Source: Acanthaster planci (lineage: Eukaryota; Echinodermata; Asteroidea; Valvatida; Acanthasteridae). From it: 64,000 nucleotides of DNA. A program made the position numbers and the translations under genes. Under the pieces are notes generated by a model, which worked only from the letters and a program-made list of their open reading frames with translations, ran no database searches and was not told the origin of the DNA. Of this stretch, positions 46,201 through 60,200 are shown one piece after another; the stretch's first letter is position 1; the number at the start of each line of letters is the position of its first letter. The DNA lies in contig NW_019091358.1 in assembly GCF_001949145.1 (NCBI RefSeq), forward strand, positions 1,203,494 to 1,267,493, in the 5' to 3' direction.

Positions 46201-47397
46201 GTCGAGTAGAAACCCCCGTTTACACACGAACATATGAAATACATGTCACAAGTAACAAAACACAATTAACGATGTAACGACAAGTGAGTAGGGTTGGAAA
46301 TTTCTGGAGGGCTTAATGGTAAGATTTTACAGGAGATGGAAAGGAGATTTTATTGGAAATGAAAATAGGCTGCACTATAATATAGCATGATTAGACGCCA
46401 TACCTACAGTGGCACCGCACTCATACGCACATTCCTCAGCTTGACGTTTCCGTACATTTGGCAAATCATGACACCATATTGGTTGAAGAAGAATATATTA
46501 AATACGCAGTCCACCTGTCCGTGAGACTAGACTGTGTTGTGCCACCAGAACAATGGCTTCCAATTCGGGTTGTCGAATTACACTATACTATCAATATATC
46601 CATTCAATTGGTTTTTAGATGCTCAGTACATTTGAACACATTTGCAGGTGAAGTTTGCACTCTGCTTTCCATAACTAATTGTCAAAAGCGTAATTCGCCA
46701 ACCAGATTTAGTAACCACTGCATTTTATTACCACGATCACTAGCCCAATGAATTAAAGAAGAACCTGTTTCGACTCTTATCATCTCACCTCATAATGATT
46801 CCAAGTAGCTGCCAAATATGTGAAGGGCATCAAGGTACCGACCATGGCGTGTGTAGACGGCATGCCGTATTCCATGAAGTACCGCCTCTCCAAGCGCACG
46901 ACTGGCGGCTCGCTCGGCCGCGGCCATTTCAGCAATTCTTTGCTGGCCTGCCCGATGTACATGCAGATCCCCCAAATGATGACCATACGGCGGGTGGCCC
47001 ACCAGGACAGGTTAGCAGCCGCCATGGGGAAGATCATGAAGTAAAACACGTCATCTCCGAGCGTGGCACCCATGGAGAACAGATAAAACCACCACTTATT
47101 ATGGGCAACATAGTACTTGGGTTTAACCCGGGACCCGTTCTTCAACGAGCTGCCGTGCTCGGACCCCGCCGGCCCCACGGTCCCGTTCTCCGCGGGCTTA
47201 TCCTGACTCGCCGACGCGCTGGGGCCGTTGCTTGTTCCGTTGGTCAGCGAACTGCGGCCGTTCTTCGAGACAACCGGCGATGGTGCAGGATATAATCCAA
47301 AGAATCGCTGCAATCTTGCGACCGTGCACGCATCGTAAAGTGGCAACGAGTTACTCTCCGATGAAGAACCAAAGATTTTCGGCCATGTCATTTTCAT
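43270..47397 (-). CDS. SGPP: Sphingosine-1-phosphate phosphatase family protein, copy a
   Basis: Multi-pass ER membrane PAP2-type phosphatase expected to dephosphorylate sphingosine-1-phosphate and related sphingoid-base phosphates. Exons (minus): 47397-46789, 45464-45375, 43809-43270. All junctions are phase 0, total 413 codons (412 aa). Catalytic motifs are complete: K153...WPRP (158-161), PSTH (180-183), and SRLYKGMH (223-230) with D234. Several hydrophobic spans follow from about residue 100, and LPYRYITF lies near the C-terminus as in vertebrate SGPPs. Residues 40-95 are a Ser/Asn/Gly-rich linker. The start at 47397 was chosen by matching the paralog's SLPLY...LQRFFGL N-terminus. Upstream in-frame ATGs at 47505 and 47475 would add up to 36 residues. 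SGPP1 versus SGPP2 cannot be decided. Confidence 0.94.
44681..44845. repeat. Dispersed repeat, family B copy 1
   Basis: About 160 bp, including CAACAATCTGC(C/T)GGTCG(G/A)TACGACC and GAATAGTGAATTATTCGA. It matches 62719-62872. In intron 2 of SGPP copy a. Confidence 0.75.
45768..46014. mobile_element. MITE with GGGGCCAATTTCATAGAGCT ends
   Basis: Terminal inverted repeats of about 45 bp (TGGGGCCAATTTCATAGAGC continuing TGCTTAAGCA) frame a 247-bp A+T-rich body. In intron 1 of SGPP copy a. The arms are nearly identical, implying recent activity. Confidence 0.85.
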
Positions 47398-47504
47398 GTT
47401 TGCTCTCTTTGGCGGTTTCTCCTCTACTTGGCGGTGTGTTGTATACGTACGTGTTGCTAACAGCAGGTTGTTCATGGGGCGTACCGGCCGGCCGTGCGCG
47501 TACA

Positions 47505-47550
47505 TAGCTCCATACACGCGTTGTGTTATGGTCTATAGCCCCGCCCATTA
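47505..47550 (-). promoter_or_regulatory. GC-box region upstream of SGPP copy a
   Basis: On the minus strand GGGCGGGGC (47538-47546) is followed by CTATAG and CpG-containing sequence just before the candidate start codons. The motif is suggestive only. Confidence 0.25.
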
Positions 47551-50500
47551 TGCAGATGCCTTTTGAAATGATATGGGGATAAAGTTCGTTTACCTTTGCC
47601 TATTGTTTGTTTTAGATGGTTTTGTGTCACGGCTTGCAGGAATTAGGTCACACATGTGGCGGGAAAGGCTTTCGGAAATGAAGAGAATTTTGGATAATGA
47701 CAAAGGAATCGGGATATAGAATGGCCCGCTGCGATGGGAGACGTTATCCGCAAAACCTGGACGCTGGATATGAATATGAAAAACGCGGAACCAGAGGCAA
47801 GGGGGGGGGGTGTTTCGTTTTGAAAAACGTGACTTTCTTAACCGCAGACCATGGGGCTATTAGTACTAATTAAACACATAATCAATAGCTCCAGGGTTTG
47901 ACTACATGGTCGCAAATGTGTTGGGGATAGGTTGGTTGAACTTGAAGAACTGAAATGATAGCAATCGCCCTCTGAAAATTCCCTCTTGGGATGATATATG
48001 AGCATCACTGCAACCCAGCCTCGGCGCTGACACGAGGTCAATATGGTACGATGTTTCTCTTTTTGGTACAGCAATATTTTGAAATCCGTGAATCCATGAA
48101 AAGCTGTATAATAATTTATCATGATCTTACAGGGCGTCGCGCAAGGGTGGTAAAATTTAATTAGGCAAGTCAACGGAAAAAACACCAAACTCGTCTACAT
48201 GATGAACCTAGGATAATGTGCAGGGAGAAAAAAAATTACAAATCAGACAAAAGCACTAGGCTTTTTGCACACAATAAATTGGCTTACTGACAGGGCATCT
48301 AATCCGCCGTGATGTGACCGGCATTAAAACGACACGCCACACCCGGGGGGGGGGTTGAGGGACGACTAACGTCGCCGAGTGGTGGCGCTTTCCAAGAAAC
48401 CGATAAATTTACCCGAGAATATTTCCGGCGCCCGGATCGACTCTCGTCAGATAATAACAAAATACTCGGGTTCAAGGAGACGCAGATGTTCTACCTCTTC
48501 AAAATTCTTTGCAGTTTGAAAAGCTACATTGAGAGCGGGGTCTATTTTTCTACTGAGAGCACTGTCAGGTGTTGCGCCGTGCTCAGCAGTTGTAAGCCAT
48601 AGTTTTGCCGTGCATACAGCATCAAAATTATTGTAAACAAGAGGCCTAGCTGACTTTTATTGATTCTTTCTGTAAATTTTGAGTTAAAAGGGTGCGTGAC
48701 TAGGGAATTCGAACAAGGCACGATTTTTTTTTCGAGGGGAGTGCGTCTGCCGTTACAGGAACCTCTTTGCCGCGTCATGGGCAACTTTATAACTCAGCCG
48801 TGCCGCACTGAATCTCAGACATCAGCGCTTCATCTGGAAAGTTTTTGCAAAATCAGATGAGGTGATTATGATCGCGAGTACATTTCATATTGTTAGTATA
48901 ATCAGCACTGTACCCTGAACTTCTTGGGAAGAGTGGTGAACGTCAAGGACAAGGATGTCCGACTTAGGCACATACATGGGTGGAAATAGTTAAGTAATGA
49001 GAAGGAACTGCTTTACAAAAAGAATAGTTTGAAGTCAACTTCAATGATAATCCATTGTTAAATTCTTAAAGTGCTACATGGACAGAAAAATGTGACAAAT
49101 GGGACCCTGAATATACAGAATGGCCCAGCTGTTTGTGGACGTAAAGTACTATCGCAAGGCCCCAATTTTCATTTATGAAGCGTTTATAGGGCGACTGCTC
49201 TGCAGTTGAATTTTCGTCTCGCTACATTGCACAATCGATATCGACAATCCAAGTGCACTGTTTGCGAGTCACAAGAGAACAGAGTTTCTAGTTTTGTACG
49301 GTCTGATGGAAACTTGATGATCAATGTACGTATTATCAGAACCCAAGTTATCGCTATTCACACACTCTTGAAACCGTTCAGTATAATTACCCACATCACA
49401 AAGGGCAAGAAACTTTAAAGTTTACTCTCAGTGCCTCCACAATCAAGATGAAAATTTCCCTATCCTCGGAAAACCAAATTCCCTTTAACCCCCACCCCGA
49501 AAACCAAATTCCCTTTAACCTCCACCCTGATTTCTTCATGTATTTTTCAAACCGCCAATAGTCTTAGGCCTAAATGTATGTACTACTTTCCTTTCTTAGA
49601 GGATAAACACTGAAAGGCCAGTACAAGGCTCAAAGTGTCCGTGTGTTTTGAAGAAAATCAAGCAATTTGCGCGTAACAGACAATCTGTGCGCATGCGCTA
49701 TACACTTTTTGCTGCTCGTCTTGTTTCAAGTCGTTTCAAAGCTGCAAGATACTGGACAGAGCTTGAAAGTTTACCTCCGGTTGGAGCGCTTCCGGAACCT
49801 TAGGATAGAAAAGAAAACGTCGGAACAATAATTTTAGAATTTCAATTTTTTTTCTTTTGTTGACGTCTTAAAAATCACCTTGGTAAAAGGCCTTTACAAA
49901 CTATTTGCAAGCATATCAATTTACAGAAACTGGAAAATTACCTGACCAGAAACAGAAGTATTCTGCCAAAAACTGACCTCTCACTTCTGAAAATCTAGAA
50001 CACATGAAGACCAGTGCTATTAGGTGTTCCCGTACGCAGATGAGAAATTACTAAATTACATTTATGCTTGTCTTTTGGTAAATGGTAAAGTAAAACAGAT
50101 CAAAATATTGTAAGAATTTTCAATTTATAAGGAAATAAACTTAAATGAATAATCAGCGTTTACATCAAATTCTAAAGTTTAATCTAACCTTGCTGACAAG
50201 AATTGCTTTAGGTCAACTCGATTGGAACTCTTCGACTCAAGGTAGGTAAATTTTTGCAGCTTTGTATGATCTCGTTTTCACGTAACAAAAAAGGAAAAAT
50301 ATTGCCAGAAGTGAAAGGTCGTTAACGAAATTCGTCTTTTTCTTTGTCAATCTCCGGTAGACTTATTACTCGTAGATCACGTATGCGGGGGGGGGGCTTA
50401 TTGGATTGGTCTATTTCACTTTATTATAACAAATCTTTGAAAATGTTTAGAATTGGCTATTTGGGTGAGAATATTGTGCACGTGCGCATATTTTGATAAT

Positions 50501-53426
50501 GTATTTAGAATTTTTGTATGGATTTGAGCGATTTCCTAAAATTCCGTCTATTTTTTCATTTCGTTAGTAATTTCGACAACATTAAAAATATTCCTTGAAC
50601 TATGAAACTTACTTCAGAGTGGAAGACTTGGAATGCTTTGCGCTGTTCAAGGCTCAAACGTAGATTTTGAAGGCATTGTACATCTTTCCAATCCGAAATT
50701 TGCAAAGTCTACTTGGCCGTTTCCTTTCCTTCAAATTTAATCCGATCGAAAAAACTTTGCGTGTCACCTGGTTCCAAGACCCAAAGATTCCGACCAACAC
50801 TTCGAACGCTCTCCAGGTCCAGTAGCCGCCACGCTCAAGTAACAAAAGTGGGAAGAATTTTCCAAACAAATCCTTGTTCATTTTCCAGTAGTGGGGAAAA
50901 TATTCGCAGACAATGGGCGTGGGTGTACTGCACGGGAATGTGTGGGGAATCCAAGGATACGTCATACTCTATTTTTGTCCACAGCTACCTGTCATCCTAT
51001 TTTTTTATACCGCTGGGAACCAGCTAATGGGTCCAGACCTATTTACCATTAGGTGTCGAATCGCCTCTAATTTTAGCAACAACTGGTACCCATGTCGCAT
51101 ACACTTATTATCATTCTCACAGCGCGCATTTGCCGTAGGTTGTCAGTCTCACGTGCCACAAACTTCCACAAGCAAAAAAGCGTTATTCCATTATCGAACG
51201 ATTTATTCATGTTAATTTATGTCATACACTGTAAACCGTGGAAGTTCGAGTTGTTAATGTTTGTTAATCAACAAAACACATAGCATCTTCCATAAAGTAA
51301 ACGAATTCTAGGTCAGTCTTTCTAAAACTGATTTCAGATCAATGAACAATTCGAGTATCACGAAGAGGCCTGTTAGAGCTACTTCAAATACCATAATAAA
51401 AAAACTACTTTCATATTTAAATTTTTGATGACTTCATTTTCAGGTAGACATACTATCGATTAGAATTCATACGGAATAAGTTTGATCATATACATGTATC
51501 TGTAGTCGCATCCTCCACCAAATACAATTTAAGTATCCAACCCTTTTACTTTTAACGTACTACTTATCAAATACAAACCTTATTTCTCAGCTTTTCTGTA
51601 GCTACAATACTGCTGTTAATTACAAAAAAATGTTTTACTGAAAACCATGTATTTCCCCCATCTCTACAGTGCCGGAATACAGGCCTTTATAAAAAGGCAC
51701 TTGAAGATCCAGCTAATTTAACAATTCACGACTGCAACTAACCTATGCGTAGACTCTCCACAAATCAATAAAACGGTGAGATGCAAAAAAATATTAACTC
51801 TATGTTAATTAGGTTATGCATGAAAAACTACGACAAAATCGCTGAAGTGGAAAGAGTGATTCTTTACCATGATTAGCCTTACATCACACAATATTATAAA
51901 GTAGATTTCTTTTCTCTACAAAATAAAGACCAGGGAAGGCCACATGGTCACAAAGCATTTTGTAACAGCTGCATAAAAAGGTACTGGTACATGGGGAATT
52001 GACCTGCATCAAGTCAAGGCCAAACATTCGCCTGCAAAGTACGCCGAGTAAGCAGCTTTCTCATCGTCCACAGTGGCATCAAACGGTTATAGTGCTTGGA
52101 ATGTGACAAAGTGCGAACCAAGCTCGACTTCAAAGAGTGTATGCTTGTTACTTGAGTTGCATTATTATAAGTCCATCTCTACACAACCGTGAGAACAGGT
52201 GCATTATTTTCAGCTCATCTCAAAGGCAATGAATCCATGAAAATACTCGACAAGGTCCGTCAAACATCCTAAACATTTGCTGCCAGGAATATGTTCTGTA
52301 CTTTTATACACACTACAATATATATATATAATAACGAGACAGTTACAATTTGCACTATCACAAAGTGGATCGCAGACGACCATGTCACTGTTACAATATA
52401 TTTATAACAGGGTTGTATACTTTACTAAACTTGATACACCGTATGCATACTGGAAAAGTGAATACTGTGCAGACACACCATCTGGAATTGTCATCATTCT
52501 GCGCATGTGGTGTTTTTTTTTATTCATTCGACCAACATTAATGCAAAGCCCTATCCAGTCTCAACCTATGATTCGGGTTTAGCACTTCAGGTTGACTTGT
52601 GCGTGGATCGCAGTGGCTTGGCAGAAGCTGGTGGCAAACCTTTTTTGCTGACTTGTTGTAATACCACTTAGAGCAAGATCGGCCTTGAGCTGTTTTTTAA
52701 ATTGCAACAGCACCTGGACATCATGTGCTACCAACAATGCCTTGCATTTCTTTCACTGTAATGAAAGAGACTAAAAGCCCTAGGCTGGTGCCACTGAACG
52801 GAGTTCTTTTTTAAAGAGTTGTGCTCGGCTACAATTACTAGCTCAAATTATCAAAATCCTGAATAACAAATTTACTTGGTCTAAAGTAAGTTACTGCATG
52901 ACAAAATGCAATCTTTCATTACGAGGGCTCCTATTAACTTGCATCACCGCACAGTATGCAGACCATTTGCTTTAAAGTCCTACATAAGGCAGGTTACATC
53001 TACATTCCAAAGGTGCCCCCTCACCAGTGCCAAGAAACCAGTTTCCCACCCCCAAGAAGAAAATGTTCACCATCATCTGTCCCTCTACAGATAGGCCCTA
53101 AAAATATCACTGCTACCATGCAAACGGAGCACCAAATTTTGGCGCACACAGTGACACCAACACCTACTAACTTCAGCGATCACTGCCCTGACCTCTTCTT
53201 TGGGAGCATTTTAACACTGGTGAACAAAAACCTACCTCATATGCAAATGTAGAATGCCCCAATTAAGACAAGAAAACACATTTTGTTCAGCCTTTAGTAT
53301 ACAAATATAACATGGTTTGAGGTTGGATGGTCAATGTTAGTTCTCTGAGGTATTGGGGGTTGACGAACTACTTCCCGAGGTGAAATAAACAATGTTATAT
53401 TTGTTTTACTATACCCTATACATATT
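47551..53426. other. Intergenic between the two SGPP genes
   Basis: About 6 kb without a recognised gene. It contains G runs (47801, 48342, 50387), a 30-bp tandem doublet (49467-49528) and a short AT dinucleotide run (52318-52330). Open frames here are short and unsupported. Confidence 0.4.
49467..49528. repeat. 30-bp tandem duplication
   Basis: AAACCAAATTCCCTTTAACC plus C/T-rich tail occurs twice head to tail. Confidence 0.8.
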
Positions 53427-53484
53427 TTATTTAATAACCTCTGAAAATAATAACATTATCAATTTGTTTCCGTGAGCGTTTATT
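53426..53484 (-). terminator. Candidate polyadenylation signals, SGPP copy b
   Basis: Minus-strand AATAAA (TTTATT on plus) at 53426-53431 and 53479-53484, 730-790 bases past the stop at 54211. Confidence 0.35.
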
Positions 53485-54210
53485 TTTGTTTCTAAAAATG
53501 GAAATACAAACACTTCATCTTTTACGATTTTACATTGATTCTACACACAAGAATGCATGCACACCGTTGCCAGGCTGGCGCCACCACGAGTGCACAGTAC
53601 AGCCAGGTAACTGTTCCAGGATTTTTCTTTGCTACTGTGCATGCCTTTGCAACTGTTGTCCGGGTAAGCCGGGCAACAATTACAAACACGTGCGAATTTA
53701 CTCCTTGCCTGAACGATCGCGTGTGCGCCTGGCCAACAGCAAAAACAGTGTTTGCTAATGAATGCACCGTGAATGCACCAATGAGAGTTTAGCGATCCGT
53801 CATGAATATGTATGAAGTGCATGTATAGTAATTCGGCATATAGCAAGTACCAGCACAATGTGCAAGTACAGCTTTGCTACAAGGCAGAACGTACTAAGCA
53901 GATGCATGTATGTATGAGTTAGGAAGAAGGATGGAGTTTGATGGAAATATTATAGTCTAAAGTTTAACCCAGTACATATTTGCTCTCGATCAGAAATTAT
54001 TTTACGAGCACATGGTTCATCAATATGCAAGGTACATGTATTAAATTAGTGTGGGAACATCCCTCAGCAATTACTGTTTGCACAACTGCCAAAACAAATG
54101 CCCAGACACACCTTTCAAAACAATTCTCCACCCATCCATCCACCCACAACCTCTGAAATCTGTACCACTTAAGCTGCTTTCACCCAACTCCACTGCTTCT
54201 CAGTGCCACG

Positions 54211-57200
54211 TCAATTTAAATCGAGGCCAAGCCATGTACAGAGACGTGGCCCCATCGAGTACATAACAAGCATTGTGAATCCGTGCGGGACATAACCGTA
54301 GGAGAGCTGGACTCTCAGCCACCTTTTTGTTTCTCTGTTGACCTGGATGCCAAAGAACACCTGCATCATCCTCTTGATGAGAAATTTGAGTCCAAAGAAT
54401 ATGATGCTGGCTATGACCGTGTAGATGGCATAGCGGACCAGCATGATGCCGGCAGTGGGCAGGTCGGGCCAGTCGATGGTGCCGCCCAGGGGGGCATGGG
54501 CGTCGGGCACCAGGCCGGAGCGGTGGTTGCACCAAAAAGCACACAGGCCCCCACCCATGGTGGCCAAGATGGAGACGGTGTCATTGCGGGAGGCCCCCAC
54601 CCCATCCAGGGCCGGGTAGAAGACGATGAGGAGGATGGTGACCACCACGATGATGACCGGGGCATAAGGGTGGGTCAGAAGGAAGTGGTCCAGGGAGTCC
54701 AACCAGGGCCAGATGAGGGCCATCAGAAGGGCTGTCAGTGTCACCCCCGCTATCAAATCCTATCACGGTTAAAAACAAAGAAGAAATGCCCACATTAAGC
54801 ACAGCAGTTGCTTTACAGTAATCTACTGATCAATTGTCTTATAACTCTAGTGTGCACCCTCAAATTTGTTAAAGCACAACCCTTCCTTATAACACCCTTC
54901 CTTATAACGCTTGGCCTCGTGACAAAATGGATTAAAAAAGCCAAGCCCCAATCGTGTATCTCGTGTACCTCTCAATTCTTCGTTCATTTTCACTTTGTGG
55001 ATGTTGTTTGCATAGTGCTTTGTTTTTATACACACTCTCTGTGCCTTGCTCCCAAGGACACTAGTACCAGCACCAGTATGTTACTTGAGAACTTTCTCCA
55101 GATCCAAGCGATACTGCTCGTCTATGTTAGATATGCTCAAAATTTGACTTTTAAAAGTGTTTGGGGACAACGCAGGCACCAAAATCAGTACTGAAATAAA
55201 ATAAAATAAATTTGAGTGAAGAAAATAACACACCCACATCTACAGCCATTTTGTTTTTTAAAGCTGAACAGCATGATTTATCTAATCAAGTCGTACATGT
55301 ATTGTATGTCAAGTGAGTTATGTGCGTCACCAGCAGTATTGTGACTTGAACAAACTGTACAGAAGTATGACTATCATCTATTAATATCAGGGGCAATCAA
55401 TGAATCTTGACCCAGGTTTGAGGTAACTCAAATGCACCACTGATAAAAAGGTCCAAATTTCAATCAACAGGTAGTCTTTTTCAATTTAAAGGGTGTAGGT
55501 GTAGGTGATGGATTTTTCTCTGACACATTTCTTTGTGTAACCTTACACTCTTCTTCAAGGTTTGACAATTGTACCACATGCTTGGAGTTTGGGTTAAGGA
55601 TACTAAAAAGTGCACTGTTTGAAACATTTGAAATTGTCCATGCTTTTTCAGATAACTCAGGGCACGATGATGTCATACAGGGAAGACACTGTTCAATACA
55701 GGTTAGAGAAATATGGAAGGGCTGCATAGCACCGTGATCAGAATATCGACGAGAATATAATGTAAAATCAGTGCTCTGGAATATGTGGTTGCTGAGCTTT
55801 CCGAAACTGAGTACCTTCTTCAGGGCAAGCAGAGTACCTTCTTCAGGGCAAGCAGAGTACCTTCTTCAGGGCAAGCAGAGTACCTTCTTCAGGGCAAGCA
55901 GATTCGGTGAATCTGCTTGCCTTGAAGAAGGTACTCAGTTACCGAAAGCTCAATAATCACATATTCCAGAGCACTGATTTTATATTATATTCTTGTCAAT
56001 GTTCAATATAGGTTATTCAGTTTGTGGAGCCAATTCGTGGAGCCAACATTTGCTCAGGGAAAACATTTCTAAGAAAGGGTTTTCACCAAGAAATGACATC
56101 ACAGTTTTGCTCATGAATATGCATAAATTAGCATTTTTTTCATAATGCCCCTGAAGGCACCGAAATGCCTTGTACATGTAAAGTGGCAAAACCAATATAA
56201 CATTTAAACACAAGGTTAATTGAAACGTAATGATGCATTTCAAGAGTTGTAGAACAAATGCACTGCATAGAAGGGTCATGTCTCAAGGATCACATCCTAT
56301 GCTTAGCAATTACATGCACTAACTGCTACAAAGTGGGACATGATGTTTTAAAGACCAACTCCAAATACGTTAACTTTTCTCATATTGAATCCATTTCAGA
56401 AGAGCCACATCTAATAAAAGTGGCACGAACATGCATCAATATTTCCCATGCAATACACGTTTTGTATTAATAAAACAGCCTTTGTACCCATTTTTCCTGC
56501 AAGTCCAGTCTGGTATTGTAAAACTGGACGTGCTGTCACGACTCATTAGGATTTAATGAATATTGATTTCTGTAATGTGTTACCATGGAGAGGAAATACC
56601 ACAGTGCGTGCGCTATATGCATCCATAGCACGCGTAGCCACGAACGATAGCACAAACTTGACGAATGCTCTCATTCTTCGGAAACTCAAAGAATTTCAAT
56701 CCCAGTTCTTTTGCAGAATTTCTCGTACATCCACCAATGACACACGATTTCTGCATTATTGTAAATCATGAAGAAAGAAGCACAAACGCTTGACAGAAAA
56801 TAGGCAATGTGGCACAGTAGACCTGGCACACGGATCGATCCCCGGTACACATACGTGTAGCCCCATGTTCATGTACAGGTATGTTTGTAGCGGAACCAGT
56901 TGTGCCACGGATACCGACACGAATTTCAGTGTTTTTTCCAGTATTACATCATAAAAGTTTTTTTTTCTCTTAAAAATACAGATGCAATACAGACATGATT
57001 TAGAAATGACTGTATGATTTATTACACACATAATACACCAATAATTTATTTTCAAACCTTTGAAAATCACTGGAGTTGGTCTTTATCATCCTTTGGCACC
57101 CATAGTGCGGTACCTGAGGCAACGTCACTCAGGTGGTAAAACATCATGTTGCACGTCGCAGCAGTCAATAAGTGCTTTATTGTACTTCTGTCTTGAATTA

Positions 57201-60200
57201 TTTGTAATATTCTCCTCCAACTTATTTAATCGAAATGAGTATGATATTATCAGTCTATTGCTGTAAGGACCGTTGTGCGACACGCAAATTAATTACATCA
57301 CTGTATCAGAGCATGTAGCTATTACACACAAGGAGTCAGCACGTACGGAGATCAAAAGGGTCAATGACGGCTACCGTCAGCACTGCACGTGCTGCAAGGA
57401 CAACACAAATTCTGTGCCACTTGCGGGCTATAAGGAATGCTCGGAGTTGCATTTGCAAAGGATTGTGGGTACCAGGCATGCGAGTCCATAACACTTCCGC
57501 ATGTCCAACATGGCCGCTTTGAGATGGAAGCCACCGTCATCGGAGACCTAAATTTTGATAATTTTAGTGAGTGTTGTGATATTCCAATGGCAATGAAAGC
57601 CTGGTTACGTTTTTACATCCCCAAAACGTCTCTCTTAACAATAAACAGAATTACTACCTAATACAAATTCTCCAAAAACACGCTCAGGAAAAGTGAAAGA
57701 ATGTAGCTGGTCCAGAGGAAAATTAAAAAAAACACACAAAAACATGAGAAGATTTGTCACTGTCCGCAACTGTCTCAGCGTCAAACCTCACCATGTTGTC
57801 AAATGCATCCCTGCGGCATGTTTCCACCTTCATTTAACCATAGGAACCACTAGAATTGCGACTTGTGATATAGATATTGCAGTTCATATTTTGGGTATTT
57901 CTTTCCTACAGCCAGAACCGCAAAATGTCATAACTGACTTTAAAAAGTCCCACTTTTTGCCAAATAACCACCCATGATTCATAATTTTCCAGCGCATCTG
58001 CAGGGATCCCTCGCTGACTCCTGAGGACTACAGAAGAGAACTACGCATCTTCTTTGTGCATCATTTCCATACTTCAGTATGCCGCAGCGAAACACGGGGA
58101 GTCTGTGGGTTACCAGTTACCCGGTGGTGGCGATCATTGCGTACAAAGAAAGTCTAGGGTCTTCAACACTAGGGCCGGTAACCGAGCTTTGTCTATGGAG
58201 CCAAATGGGGCAGTTAATCGGGTTACGATCGGTAGGGACTTTGTTCTAACTCCTTGTGTTGCATATGGTTGCATATATGTCTTGCTGGAAAGCCATATAC
58301 TTGTATGTTAAAAAGTATTTTGGAGGTACATCTGCATGAGTTTTCAAGCTCATCAGACATTACGGTGAGGAACTCAACCATCAACAAAACTTTTAAGTGC
58401 TTTATCAGCTGATCATATCGTAATGCCAATTTACTGCTGCTATCAGAGCTTACTATCACTGTATTGTGAAAGTAGGAGAGGTACCAATGAAAAGTCTGGT
58501 TAAGGGTCCCTGCATAATGGTTCAGACTGTCAGGTGGGAACCAGTGATATCACAATGTGATGTGCCATGGTGTAGGGGTCCATGGTGTTTTGTACACCAG
58601 AGGGAGCAAATGGCACTCGAGGCAAAGCCGGGGGTGCCACTTGCCCCTGAGGGTGTACAAAACACCATGGATGCCGTCACTGCAGGCAACAATTGTTTGT
58701 TATACCATGGTCATAGATTTCACTGGAATGCTCTTGTATCTGTATTACGTGCATATTCTATTGCAAGATAAATTAAAAGACTTTGACAAATTGAAATATT
58801 TGAACAGTAAATTGGATATAAATTGAAGGAAAATTATTGATTGTGATGTCCTTTGTTGACAGATTTTTTTTGGGGGGAGGAGAAATCTAAGATTTATAAA
58901 AAACTTGTTTAACAGAGAAGCCTGTGACCCATAAAGGAATTGGGGGTTTGTCTAATGGTTGAATTTCAAGACATATTATTTACACCAAGATCCATTGAAA
59001 AAAAAATACATCTTGAAAAANNNNNNNNNNNNNNNNNNNNNNNNNNNNNNNNNNNNNNNNNNNNNNNNNNNNNNNNNNNNNNNNNNNNNNNNNNNNNNNN
59101 NNNNNNNNNNNNNNNNNNNNNNNNNNNNNNNNNNNNNNNNNNNNNNNNNNNNNNNNNNNNNNNNNNNNNNNNNNNNNNNNNNNNNNNNNNNNNNNNNNNN
59201 NNNNNNNNNNNNNNNNNNNNNNNNNNNNNNNNNNNNNNNNNNNNNNNNNNNNNNNNNNNNNNNNNNNNNNNNNNNNNNNNNNNNNNNNNNNNNNNNNNNN
59301 NNNNNNNNNNNNNNNNNNNNNNNNNNNNNNNNNNNNNNNNNNNNNNNNNNNNNNNNNNNNNNNNNNNNNNNNNNNNNNNNNNNNNNNNNNNNNNNNNNNN
59401 NNNNNNNNNNNNNNNNNNNNNNNNNNNNNNNNNNNNNNNNNNNNNNNNNNNNNNNNNNNNNNNNNNNNNNNNNNNNNNNNNNNNNNNNNNNNNNNNNNNN
59501 NNNNNNNNNNNNNNNNNNNNNNNNNNNNTATATAATCCATTGAAAAGTACGGACAAGATTGAAGAGCAGATGAGAAGATGCAATGACGGGAGCATTTTAT
59601 ATTAACAGCAATGACAATTGCAGCAGAAGCAGTGATCAGAGCATACTCGTGTTCCACGAGTGAAGTAAGACTACTGCTGCTATATCCAACCTCGTACCCA
59701 CGGTTACACAATTACAATGCAGTAGACGCGACGCATCAACTCTGGGAAAGATCACCGTGATCCATCATTTTTTGTGGCCCGGCAACATCGCCAGTGCACG
59801 TGATGCGTGAATGATACATGCACGCTTGTGACATATCCCGTGATCAGTTCGCAACCAATAAAAGTTCACTATCAATGACCATGGTATAACAATAGTATTT
59901 GTCATGAGATTGCTCTGGGCCAATGAAAATACAATATTCCAGACAAGACCAGAGCTGTCGCCTGGCTTCAAAACCACATGGGTGGCCAGTATGCACATGT
60001 ACAATGTAAACTCTTTCAAAATCATGTTGAAATAGAAGTCAGGAGGAACTCACGCACTGTTACTTACCAGAATGAAGTGCATTCCTCGGTACAGCCTACT
60101 GCAACACACCAAAAGTGTCCAGTTGCAAGCTAGAACAAACCCGAGCAGGTGGGGATACTGCAAGCAAAACAAGAAACAAACCCCCAAAAAAATCATCATC

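Noticed and set aside
46795-47295. 166-codon plus-strand open frame
   Set aside because: Antisense shadow of exon 1 of SGPP copy a, which is GC-rich.
54283-54798. 171-codon plus-strand open frame
   Set aside because: Antisense to exon 3 of SGPP copy b. The coding strand has membrane-protein composition and phase-consistent splicing.
58940-59711. Open frames of about 200 codons across N bases
   Set aside because: They exist only because the N gap has no stops.
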